This document shows positions 45,093 to 55,450 of a stretch of 64,000 nucleotides of DNA, one piece after another. Origin of the DNA: Branchipolynoe longqiensis (taxonomy: Eukaryota > Annelida > Polychaeta > Phyllodocida > Polynoidae); assembly GCA_030323885.1 (NCBI GenBank), contig JASIRB010000504.1, positions 186,001 to 250,000 on the forward strand. Reading direction: 5' to 3'. The position numbers were made by a program, and so were the translations under genes. Position 1 is the first letter of the stretch. The number at the start of each line of letters is the position of its first letter. Below the pieces are notes generated by a model that was given only the letters and a program-made list of their open reading frames with translations, was not told where the DNA came from and did not search any database.

Positions 45093-45542
45093 CAGACAGT
45101 AAGCATTTGGCCCCATTCGAGCTGCTAGAAGCCTCATTCTCGATGTCCAGTCTGTCGTCTAGTCCGTATATATTTACAAAACTTGTTTCTAGATGTGGCA
45201 ACTGGGAGGGAGTCGAATAAATAAACACCTATTTGCATGCTTCGCCATCCTAGGGGATGACTACGCCGCCTGTGTATGCAACCAGCTGTGGAATGCGTGA
45301 TGTTGATCCTACGAGGGATTGGGTTCTATATCAGTTTTGATGAGCTAAAGTCACTGAGGCAATTCGCAAGATTTGTGGGTATTGCCATTGATATGGTAAA
45401 TATGCAATTACGCCTGCCAGAATGAAAAAATCAACAACAACTTTTCTTAATAAATCTAAAGCTACTGGGAAGGAGTTTGAGAAATTTGGCGGATGTCTAG
45501 CCCACAGTCATCCATGGCTGCTCTTTCAGCAGACGCCTTTGT

Positions 45543-46165
45543 AATTCGGACAGGAAAGCCAGAGACAGCAATATAAGTTTTGGGGAAATGGAGGTTTTAT
45601 TCACATAACCCTCTTATACAATCTTAGTAAATTTTAGGGTAGTTTAGGTCATAGTTAGTTAATTCATTCAGGCAACCTCCTACATCTCTGCAGAGGGCAG
45701 TGCAGGTCACGGGTTCGAAGCCACCGAGGGGCGCCCCGAGCCGAGCCTATTTAAAAAGAGGGCGGGTGGGTGTGGTCAAGCAAACTTTACAGGTTGGAGA
45801 AAATGGGCCGAATGCCCGAGTGGCGGGAAACAGCGCGTCTCTCTAGGTGTGTGGAGTAGAACCCAGGGGTCAGCACTGGCTTTCCCACCCGAATTAACCA
45901 CAATTGGAAATTATGCGGCAATTCAGACAGGAAAGAGAGAGAGAGCAATATAAGTTTTTGGGAAATGGAGGTTTTATTCACATAACACTCTTATACAATC
46001 TTAGTCAATTTGAGCGTAGTTTAGGTCATAGTTAATTCATTCAGGCAACCTCCTACATCTCTGCAGAGGGCAGCGCAGGTCACGGGTTTGAAGCCACCGA
46101 GAGGGAGCCCCAAACCGAGCCAAACACAGAGCCAGGGCTTGGGGGGCGACCGAGGTTACCTAAGG
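45543..46165 (-). repeat. B2-A2-B1 repeat block of element IV
   Basis: B2 starts tcggacaggaaag after AAT (45543) and B1 starts tcagacaggaaag after AAT (about 45920). Both run through gggaaatggaggttttattc, cctacatctctgcagagggc and cacgggttcgaagccaccga. A2 lies between them (from about 45765) with gagggcgggtgggtg and ends caattggaaattatgcggc. It has the same layout as elements I, II, V and VI. Confidence 0.8.
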
Positions 46166-46430
46166 AGGGAAATAGGAGTGAATCGTGTCCGACTCCCAAC
46201 TTTGAGGCAATTAGCACCCTAAGGCCCATCTCACGGGCTGCGCACACCCACACCACCCCCTGTGAGACCGTGCAGTATGAACTGGCCCTGGGACAGCCAC
46301 AGCCCCCAGGGCTTCCCTGAGAAGCATGGTTATCCTCTGCAGTGTCAATAGGATGTCAGAGTGGTGATGACTGCTGGGGTGCCCGAGGGCACCAGCACCA
46401 CAACCGGGGCCCTACACTACAAGTGCCAGG
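46130..46430 (-). pseudogene. YR remnant of element IV
   Basis: Minus-strand translation gives, with stops and frame breaks, RAPVVVLVPSGTPAVI, then LLREALGAVAVPGPVHT, then SWESDTIHSYFPP and APQALALCLAR. These align in order with the C-terminal half of the intact YR of element V (RAMDLVPAPGDAPAFL, LLRAALGVADVP, TWESDAVHAYVPR, APRALALCFGS). The HxxR box has decayed to SHRG. No other element IV gene is seen further right. Confidence 0.7.
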
Positions 46431-46534
46431 CCAGGTCTGGTCACGGCGGTGAGCTGGATGTCGCCGGTACAACACGGGGATCGCCCGAGCTCCTGCTCAA
46501 TCATCTTCAGAGGGGATGGTCGTTCCTTTAGCCT

Positions 46535-46980
46535 GGCCAACGTGGGTGATGCTTTTGACATGGCTGATGTTGTGGCCGATGTCGTTGACGTGGGTGACGT
46601 CGTGGACATGGTGATGTTGTTGATATGGGTGATGTTGTGGATGTGGGTGATGTTGTGGGCGATATCATTGGCGTGGGTGACATGGATAGCGTTGTGGGCT
46701 TGAGTGACGTGGACGTGAGTGACATGGACGTGAGTGACATGGGTAGCATCGTGTGTGTGGGTGACATCATTGACGATAGTGATGTGGGTGACGTCATGGA
46801 CATGGGTGATGTCTTGGACATGATTGACGCCATGGATGTGGGTTATAGCATGGATGTAGTGGCCTCATGGACATGACTGACGTGGGTGATATCATGGACA
46901 TGTTGACCTTGTGGACATGAGTGAAGTGCATGATGTCTTCGGCATGGTGACATTGCGGACATTGTAGTATATGTGCGTGA
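46535..46980. repeat. GTGGAY/GTGAYG minisatellite
   Basis: Degenerate 6-, 9- and 15-bp units of the type gtgggtgatgttgtggacat. Open frames translate to Asp/Val/Met-Gly repeats and are not considered genes. Confidence 0.8.
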
Positions 46981-47094
46981 CTGGGGCAATGTGACTGTTG
47001 CAGCACGCATTGATGGCCTGGGTGAGTGTTGACAAGAGTGTGGTCACTGACATGTTTGATGTGGTTGACGTGGGTGATGTTGCTATCGTGAGAT

Positions 47095-47545
47095 ATCAAT
47101 GTCAATGTTCACATAGAAATCACATCGCTGATGTTTATAGACTCAGTGTCAGGATGTGTGTTGGCCTAGCCGATATCAAGTCATCGATGTCTAAACATGT
47201 ATCAAATCACTGTTGCTTACACAACTATCAGATCACCAATGTTTACACAGATTTCAAATCGTGAACGTTTACACAGCGGAAGGCTAGCTCCCCTCGCTGG
47301 TGGTCAGTGCCCATGCAAAGGCCACGTGTTGGGCCCCGGGAACCAGCTTCAACAGGAGGTGGGGGCATCCCCGCAGAAGTGACGCAATAGGTGGAGTTTC
47401 CCCATGCAGGGGAATCCTTGGGTGCAACGCCCATGGAAAGGACATGTGTTGGACCTCGGGAACCATCTTCACCAGCAGTTGGGGGTATCCCCACAGAAGT
47501 GACTCCACGTGTGGGGTCTCCCACACAGGGTAATCCTTGCATGCT
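47095..47545. repeat. Two tandem repeat families
   Basis: 47095-47275 holds degenerate units of about 28 bp (tatcaaatcaccgatgttta). 47305-47545 holds two copies of about 117 bp containing gggaaccagcttcaacagga and gcaggggaatccttgg. They sit inside the former element IV interval. Confidence 0.7.
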
Positions 47546-47632
47546 GGTTTGACGAGGTGGAGGGGATGGATGAGGCGCGGAACTGAGGAGGAGATGGAGA
47601 GGTGGGGTGCATCTCCATCGTCTCCACAGGTA
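47543..47632. repeat. Displaced fragment of the second MADF gene
   Basis: About 85 bp (from ctggtttgacgaggtggagg to gcatctccatcgtctcc) match 44361-44446 of the MADF pseudogene almost perfectly, in the same orientation, 3 kb away. Confidence 0.8.
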
Positions 47633-47639
47633 CACGGCC

Positions 47640-49284
47640 GGCCCGAGGTTGCCCACACCTCCGCAGGAACAATGTGCACATTAAAAACAGAGTTGTCGCT
47701 GATGTTTATGTTAATGATGTTTCCTTAAGTGGATTTTGCAGGCAGAGTCAGTGTCAGTAGGGCATCACCTCTGTGGTTTGTCTGATGCCACTTGGCCATA
47801 CGGCCCAACAGGCATCATATCACCAAGGTTTACAGATTTGTATGCACTAGGTTAGTTGTGTGATGCTGCTCATTCCAACGGCCTCGCAGAGATAAAATCG
47901 CCAGTGTTTACAACTGACATCAAATTGCTACTGCTTACAGCATCAGCATCAGTATATGTGTGGGCATCACCTCTGTCATCTGTGGGGTGTTTGTGTGATG
48001 CAACTTGGGTCGAACGGCCTAAAAGATATTAAATCACCGATGTTTATGTTTTCAGTTTCAGCAATATTATCACTGTGCCCGCTGTCAGCATGCACAGGTC
48101 ACTCACATTGAGTCTGGGGGTGGAGGAGTCAGTCAGTGTTGTCGGGAGAAGGGTTACTGGCCGGTGGGTAGCTGCTGGCTTTGGTCTAACCATCCACTTC
48201 CTCCTTGGTGGAAACTGTTTTCCTCACATTCGCACAGGTTCCAGGTCACTCAGCCAAGTAGTAGGGAGTGAGCTGGCACCTGATTTGTATCACATCAGTG
48301 GGAGTCAGGTTTGAATCCTTATAGTCCTCCCATTGTAGTGTAGTTGCCTTGGGTGGTGTCAGCATGATGTGTCAACACCCAGAGATGGGCTGCATCCTAG
48401 ATAACAGATTCACCCGCATGTCCAGCAAAGGGGCGAACGGGAACGTAGTCTAAATACAGCTGAAACTGCTTTAGTATAGAACTGGAAGTGGAACCACTGA
48501 TTCCAGAATCAAATGGCTACTTCTACAGGCACAGAGTTGGTGAATTGAGAGAGAATGCAAAGTGACAAGATGGTGGTGATAAAAAGCCGTCGATTTTACT
48601 TTTAAATTGCATTAAAGTATATGTTTTATTATATCTGCCAACTCAAAAGTAGTGGGTAAATATGAAGATGTATGTGAAGAATATATTGTACTTCTGAAAT
48701 TAAGTTAACAGAACTGTCACTTTTGAGATTGCCATTATGAGTGGGGTTTGCCACCCCCTCACACCTCAGGCAACAATTCAGGTTAAAGGTGTTTACAGAC
48801 TTTCTGTCGTAATGTTGGTGCCTCGGGTGGTATCACTAACGCACTGTCACTATGACTATGTCGAGCAGGTGGTGTCACATCGGTGAATGCCGGACTGGTC
48901 GTTAGCAACACATGTATTGTTAAATGCACAGTCACTATTAAGTTTCCCCATTGTGTATGGAGTTTACCAACCCACATATCTGAGGTAATAATTGATGTTT
49001 GAAGCTTTGTAGTTGTCTTCGTTGTAGTGTAGGTAGATCTTGGAGCTTGGTCTGAAGGTGTGGGTTAACACACTTTCACCTTTCACTACTGGGTCTGGCA
49101 GCATCATGTTGGTGTGTGTGGGCCAACACACATGTTGTGAAAACACTGTCACCGTGTGTTGTCCCCCAACACTTTTAAGGGAGGATCCAGGTTTGAAAGC
49201 TTGTACAGTCCTCTCGTAGTGGTGTAGCTACATCGTTGTGATTGGCCCGAAGACGTGGGTTCAAATCCTGTTGGATTGAAGGCG
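47640..49284. other. Unassigned DNA
   Basis: Mixed sequence with scattered weak copies of the ~28-bp atatcaaatcaccgatgttt unit (47810-48060). No gene was recognised. Confidence 0.4.
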
Positions 49285-49430
49285 CTCAAGCAAACTTTAC
49301 AGGTTGGAGGAAATGGGCCGAATGCCCGAGTGGCGGGAAACAGCGCATCCCTCTAGGTGTGTGGAGTAGAACCCAGGGGTCAGCACTGGCTTTCCCGCCC
49401 GAATTAACCACAATTGGAAATTATGCGCCG
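49285..49430 (-). repeat. A-repeat copy, probable A1 of element IV
   Basis: It matches A2 of element IV over about 145 bp (ctcaagcaaactttacaggt to caattggaaattatgcgcc). No B follows, as expected for A1. The flanking core is GAT instead of AAT, so it may be the true A1 after mutation or an independent copy. Confidence 0.65.
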
Positions 49431-49435
49431 ATGCT

Positions 49436-49811
49436 ATACGTGTGTTGCAATGCCCATATTGCAGCTTCGCCTTCTGTACTGTTGAAACCTGTCTACTGTT
49501 CGTTTTTTATGTTTTTTTTATTGATTATTATTTTTCTTTCTTTACTCGTTGCATGACAGTGATGTACTTGATGAAAGCATGTTCGTAGGGCGATAGTCCA
49601 GCCAGGCAGTGTGGACTCCATTATTATACGGTAATATTGTGATGGATCTTTTGTAATAAACACTGTGCGACCAAACTAACTCTCCATTGTTTCTTTGAAG
49701 GGGAAGCTTACATATATATTTATATGTATATGGATAGTGATAAACCGTTTATCACATGTGCCCTGTTAATTGTGTCCTGTTCCCCGCTGTATATATAAAT
49801 ATATATATAGA

Positions 49812-49864
<53 letters not shown>

Positions 49865-50380
49865 GGGTTTGATGGAGTCATTCCGATTTCATCCACAACT
49901 CATTCAATTTTTGGGAGAAACTGGTTTTTACCAAAAGTTAATTTTCCATTTTTAACTTGTAAAGTCTTTTACCATTGATTGTGCTTGTTATACACCACTT
50001 GTGATGTTACCACAGCTGTATGATCTTTTGGCATGTATGGCTGTGCTCTATTTTATCTGTTTGATCAAATGTGTATTAAAAAAAACACCAACAACAAATA
50101 AAAACTTGTGATTTTTTAATTGGATATCTTTAAACCACTGTATGACCCCCAATAACCGATGTCTACTTTTTGTTCTGGGGGCTCGTTAAACAAAACAAAC
50201 AAACAAAAGTAATCGGAGCCAATATTTTGTTAAAGTTTTTTGTATGGGGTGTTTATGCTGTCCATAACATGTAAGCCCGGATGATCGGGCTTATTTTCAA
50301 TGCTGGGCAGTTTTCGGCTGTGTATATAAAGGGATCAAAATAAAAACAACAAATACAGAAACACGAAAATAACAAGATTT
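49436..50380. other. AT-rich intronic DNA with a (TA)n tract
   Basis: A TA microsatellite lies at 49790-49865, and a short hairpin agcccg/cgggct at 50272-50291. No other feature. Confidence 0.5.
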
Positions 50381-50439
50381 ACGATGCAAAAACTCCTCAT
50401 TTTGGTTAATGCTCTCATGTTCATTTTCCGACTCTACAG

Positions 50440-50581
50440 CTGTGAAGGCATCGGGAGTATCGATCTGGGTGTTCTTGTTGAAGGAGCTTGCGCCGGCTGC
50501 ACTATGGTGAACCTAGACCTCGCCAACAACACCATGCCAAAGACGGAACCGTTCCTGACACACATGGTTGCATGGCTACAA
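50440..50581 (+). CDS. LRR gene, exon D
   Basis: A 142-bp exon lies between a ttccgactctacag acceptor and a GTAAGT donor. It enters needing one base (C completes the AA left by exon C, giving Asn) and leaves in phase 0. It encodes CEGIGSIDLGVLVEGACAG and then VNLDLANNTMPKTEPFLTH. Joined to exon C it gives LQHFN-CEGIG, a fourth LRR, then a fifth starting at VNLDLANN. Exons before A and after D were not found. Confidence 0.6.
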
Positions 50582-51043
50582 GTAAGTTAAAATGTGTTTA
50601 TCGTGTTTTTCTCTTTTTTCAAAGTGTTGAGCTTTTGATTTCGGAGGTTACTGATGCATCCAAATCAATGGAGATACTTTACACCACATCTGCTTCATCT
50701 AATATAAGTCTGCATTTCTCTCAAATTCAATTTGATTTAAAGTTGCATATTTCGATGGTTTAGAGTTTCTGTCATTTTCTGAGATAAATACATCAGATTG
50801 ATCGCTATAGACTACCTTAGTTTAGTTTGAAGTAACTTTTATTTTAGATGGTTAACTTCAAGATATTTGAAGTACAACCATGCAAAATTAATATTGGCAA
50901 GCACACCAAAACTCTGATACCATAGTCATCTGCAGTAACAAGTTCTCTTAAATTGCATCTGTATTCCCTTCAGTGTGATGACAACTTTGTAATATGTGCA
51001 CCAGTATCTAAGTTAGATATGTAGAATCAAATCTAGATAATTG

Positions 51044-51095
51044 TTTTGGTTTAGAAAAAAGGATATTTTCATCGGACTATGCAACTTTAATTACT
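51044..51095 (+). repeat. Intronic duplicate of 24408-24460
   Basis: The stretch ttttcatcggactatgcaac with ttgttttggtttag about 15 bp before it occurs in both places. One copy is before LRR exon C, the other after exon D. Spacers between the shared parts differ. Confidence 0.6.
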
Positions 51096-51564
51096 TGTCA
51101 TTTCTTCAAAAAGAAGTTGGCATTTGAAGTAATAATGAGTGTATGTTTATGCTACAAAACATAGTATTTGATCGGATAACATTTTCTGATACTGTAAATC
51201 AGCACATGCACATCACCCACTAACTTTCTATTATAAAAATATGAAATATGCTATTATTCTTTAATAAATTGGCGAAAATGTAAGTATGTGACAACCCCGC
51301 GCTCATCTTCACTGCACAGTAGCTAATTAGCTACCATTATAGATGACAATACCCATCCTAATGCAAATTTAAGTCATGAGAATTTAAAGCTCATATTGGC
51401 CGATGCGAGGTTTTGAATCAATTGTATATTAAAATGGTAATTTGTTCATTAAAGGTCATACACCGGAAACCCACAAAATAGAACGATAGATACTAGTAGC
51501 TGCACTGCACATCCATAAATAGTCTACGTGCCATGTTATAGACACATTGACCTACTCGGTCACG

Positions 51565-51670
51565 GCTAGATTACGGCAGCATAATATACGGTTCCACAAG
51601 GAAGTTGTATATGGTGCATCAGCAGGGGCTGCGTTTGGCCCTTGGTGCCTTTCACGCCTCTCCAGGGACC
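51565..51670 (+). pseudogene. I/Nimb-like LINE scrap
   Basis: Matches the post-RT region at 40010-40115 and 5385-5290 (attacggcagcataatatac, then gttccacaaggaag and ggggctgcg). About 100 bp remain. Confidence 0.65.
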
Positions 51671-52122
51671 AGGGGCCATATGCATGGACCGGTGCTTGCC
51701 TCGGCTGGTGTTTAAAGCTAACACCAGGGTACCTATCACCAGGGTGGTGAAGTAGGTTAAGCTGTATTCACGGGTGAGAATAGTGGTCAGGGTAGCTCAC
51801 CAGTCCAGTTATTTTTAGATTGGGAAATACCCTCCAACTGGTACCAGTGTGTACTGCTATAAGCCTGATAGATACGTTGGTACAGTTTACACTAACTGGT
51901 ACCCGAATGTCCTGTATGTATCTAAGCACAAAATGCTTAATTCTGGATAGTTATGCCTTAAATATATTCATTATATTATTATATTGCATGCATGTATCCA
52001 TGTTTATGCCAAATTGTTCTGTATTTCTATTAATTTTCAATAAAATTGAAGTTTTGGACTACGCGTATCGGCAAACATAATAAAATTGTCATACGCCTTT
52101 TGTTTTACTGTCAACGCCGTTT
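51671..52122. other. Unassigned DNA
   Basis: Short duplicated caccaggg motifs. No gene is seen. Confidence 0.35.
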
Positions 52123-53120
52123 AGGGCGACTTTGCCTGACTTTGCCCAACTTAACTTTACCCGACTAGACTTTACCCGACTTGACTTGACCTGACCAGAC
52201 TTGACCCAACCTGACGCTAGCCTACCCTACTTGACATTACCCTCCCCTACTTGATGTTACCCTACCCTACTTGACGTTACCCTACCCTACTTGATGTTAC
52301 CCTACCCTACTTGACGTTATCCTACCCTACTTGACTTTACCCAACCTGGCATTACCCGACTTGACTTTACCCGACTTGACTTTACCCTACTTTACCCTAC
52401 CCTACTTGACGTTATCCTACCCTACTTGACTTTACCCAACCTGGCATTACCCGACTTGACTTTACCCGACTTGACTTTACCCGACTTTACCCTACCAAAC
52501 TTTGCCCTGCCCAACTTGACTTTAACCCTACCTGACTTGACTTTACCCTACCTGACTTGACTTTACTGGACTTGACTTTACCCGACTTGACTTTACCCTA
52601 CCTGACTTTATTTTACCCTACCCGACTTGAGTTTACCCTACCCGACTTGAGTTTACCCTATCCGACTTAACTTTCCCCTACCTGACTTGACTTTATCCTA
52701 CCCGACTTGAATTTACCCTACCCGGTTTACCCTACCCGACTTGACTTTACCTTACTTTACCCTACCCAACTTGACTTTACCCTACCCGACTTGAGTTTAC
52801 CCTATCCGACTTGATGTTCTCGTACCCGACTTGACTTTACCCTACCCAACTTGACTTTACCCTACTCAAATTTACCCAACCCGACTTGACTTTACCCTAC
52901 CCGACTTGACTTGACCCGACTCGACTTGACTTGACCCGACTTGACTTGACCTGACTTGACCCTACCCTACTTGACGTTACCCAACCCTACTTGACGTTAC
53001 CCTACCCTACTTGACGTTACCCTACCCTACTTGATGTTACCCTACCCTACTTGACGTTACCTGACTTGACTTTACTCGACCTGACTTGACCATACTTGAC
53101 TTTACCGGACCTGACTTGAC
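52123..53120. repeat. Pentamer-based satellite, about 1 kb
   Basis: The whole kilobase is built from 5-bp words (ttgac, tttac, cctac, ccgac, ctgac) arranged as higher-order units of 10-20 bp such as ccgacttgactttaccctac. A second type, cctacttgacgttaccctac, is grouped at 52210-52330 and 52960-53060. Confidence 0.9.
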
Positions 53121-53553
53121 ACAGAGACAGACACACACACAGACAGAGACAGACACACACACAGACAGACACAGGCCTACAGACACAGACAAACACACAC
53201 AGACACACATATACATACACACACAGACAGACACACACAGACAGACACATACATACATACACACACAGACATACACACAGACAGACAGACACACAGACAA
53301 ACACACACCCGACCTGACTTTGCAGAGAGAGACACACAGACAGAGAGACACACACACATGTAGAGACAAACACACACAGACACACTCATACACACACAGA
53401 CACAGACATACACATGCAGAAAGACAGATACACTCAGACAAATACACAGAAACAGACAGACGCAGACAGACACACACTCACATACAGACACACGACAGAC
53501 ACACACACAGACAGACATAGAGACAGACACACACAAACAGACACAAACAGACG
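53121..53553. repeat. CA/CAGA microsatellite
   Basis: A long run of acac and acag words directly adjoins the pentamer array. One pentamer-type unit (acccgacctgactttgcag, about 53307-53325) is embedded within it, so the two arrays have exchanged or grown from a common start. Confidence 0.9.
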
Positions 53554-53734
53554 ATGTTGAATCGACAGCTAACCGGCCGGGTTTACCGCTAAACCTGCTA
53601 TGGAACGGGGTAAGTTACCCTAGTTTACGGTCAGGAGGTTAGCGCTAACACCACTTCTTGCATGCTGTCTTTTCGCCGTTAACCGGAGAATTCCCGCTAA
53701 AACCAGTTTGGAGCGCTAACACCACGTCATACAT

Positions 53735-54063
53735 ACGGCTGAAGGGATGGCCGAATGAGTTAGAGCGTCCGTCTCCCATGTTGGTAGACCATAGGATCGT
53801 GGGTTTGAACCCTGGTCAAGTCAAACTTAAAAATTGCTACTTGTCACTTCCTAGCCAGGCGCTCAGGATTATTAGGATAGGTAAGGGCTGGTTTGCTCAC
53901 TCTCAGGATAACGTGACTGAGTGGGATGTAAGGTCATGGTGCTGGTGTCCTGGTCTCCCAGTGGGGCAGCACTATAAAGTCACCATGAGTGCGCACTGTC
54001 ACAAGTCGGTGCCCGTCGTGATATGACCTTGGATGTTGCTAGGATGTAAAACAACAGCAAACA
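53735..54063 (+). mobile_element. tRNA-derived SINE, full length
   Basis: A box ggccgaatgagttagagcg and B box gggtttgaaccctgg form a tRNA-like head. The body contains tgctacttgtcacttcctag, cccagtggggcagcactata and tgatatgaccttggatgttg and ends in an aaacaaac tail. A diverged second copy is at 60525-60835; a tail fragment is at 3611. Confidence 0.8.
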
Positions 54064-54903
54064 AACAAAATGCCTCTCAAGTTCAGAGCCTATACGTCAA
54101 AACCAATGAACCATCACTTGACAATAGGAGAACCAAACTGGTCATGCATGCAATATGTCGTTAAATTAAGAACAGATGCATTGAATCTTGCATACAGTTG
54201 TGTGTTTGAGACACAACGACTCAAAGTATGAAACTAAGCCAAATTTATTTTGGCCCCTGGGGCTTTGGGTGAAACCTCATTTGGAGCCTTTCTACTTGGA
54301 TTTAGATGTATTGGAGGATATACCTAGGTCCCAGAACATCCCCCGTGGTCGTTGAGGAAGCCAGTAGTCATCCTCCGACTCACGGAACTGAGGAAGTCTG
54401 GGACACATCCACTTGAGTATCAACGTCTGTACGCAGAGATTCAAGGCCAGTTTGAAGACCACTTCTCCATGTATATTGATGGTTCGAAAGACCAAAGCCC
54501 CGTACCTGCTGCAGGAGTTTGCCAGGGCAAGAAATTTGGCTTTCGCATGCCCGATCAGAGGTTGATTTTTACAGTGGAAGCCCAAGCACTCCTTCTCATG
54601 TTGGAAGTCATTGAACTATCCAACTACATTAAATATGTCATATACGGCGATTCGTTTTCCTGCCTGCAAGCTGTTACTCGGCTCAAAATGGACTACCCTT
54701 TCATGGCAAAGGTCATTTACAAAATGAACCAGCTGGCAACAGATGGATATGACATCAACTTGTGTTGGGTCCCTGGCCATGCCAGCATCCAGGGAAACGA
54801 ACAAGCTGATCGGGCTGCAAAAGCGGCTTTGAACTGTGATGTTGAACCGTGTCTGATACCCCAGTCTGATCTGAAACCACTAATAGCCACCCACATCAGA
54901 TCC
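54064..54903 (+). pseudogene. I/Nimb-like LINE, RNase H part, left of element V
   Basis: The RNase H domain is open over 54352-54900: MYIDGSKDQSPVPAAGVCQ, FTVEAQALLLMLEVIEL, VIYGDSFSCLQAV and CWVPGHASIQGNEQADRA. The frame is cut at HIRS (54889-54903) by element V. It continues on the other side at 59726 with KWQNEWDENVYKLHDF, exactly in frame. This is the least decayed RNase H of the family in the window. Confidence 0.8.
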
Positions 54904-55450
54904 AGACAGAGGAAGCCCGAGACGGAAGTGGGAGTAAGAAGGGAGGGTTTATTCAGGAAACAGGTACAAGTCAGCAATCGGGGTAGTACAAATGAGGCAA
55001 TGTTCTTGAGCAGGTCAGTCGACCTCGTCCACATCCGCAGAGGGGCCCGGAAGGACCTGGGAGGAGGTAGGCCCGGGGGCCGACCCCCACGCAGTGGGCT
55101 ACAAATAGAGGGTGGGTGGGTGCGGTAAATCCATGGACGTGAGAATCTGGAGCCCGAATGCAGGTCAGAGGGAAGGTGGGAATGAGGGGAGGTTCGGTGA
55201 GGGCCCGCGAGGTGGCGTCTCAGGCTTCCCGCCTGATCAACCACAATTCGGAATTATGAACCGATCCGGACAGAGGAAGCCCGAGACGGAAGTGGGAGTA
55301 AGAAGGGAGGGTTTATTCAGGAAACAGGTGCAAGTAAACAATCGGGGTAGTACAAATGAGGCAATGTTCTTGAGCAGGTCAGTCGACCTCGTCCACGTCC
55401 GCAGTGAGGCCCGGAAGGACCTGGGAGGAGGTAGGCCCGGGAGCCGACCC
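54901..55450 (-). repeat. B2-A2-B1 repeat block of element V
   Basis: B2 and B1 both begin at agacagaggaagcccgagac or its ggacagagg variant and are the same length. A2 starts with cccacgcagtgg, includes gagggtgggtgggtg, and ends at caattcggaattatgaaccga. Confidence 0.9.

Noticed and set aside
46528..46876. Asp/Val-Gly and Ser/Pro/Thr-Met repeat proteins
   Set aside because: Translation of a GTGGAY/GTGAYG minisatellite; both strands are open for the same reason.
49420..49440. Element IV A1 inserted in a CR1-like LINE (gatgctatac similar to the LINE target)
   Set aside because: Only about eight bases match; the following sequence does not resemble the LINE.
53037..53536. Cys/Val-rich and His/Thr-rich frames
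   Set aside because: Translations of a CA/CAGA microsatellite.
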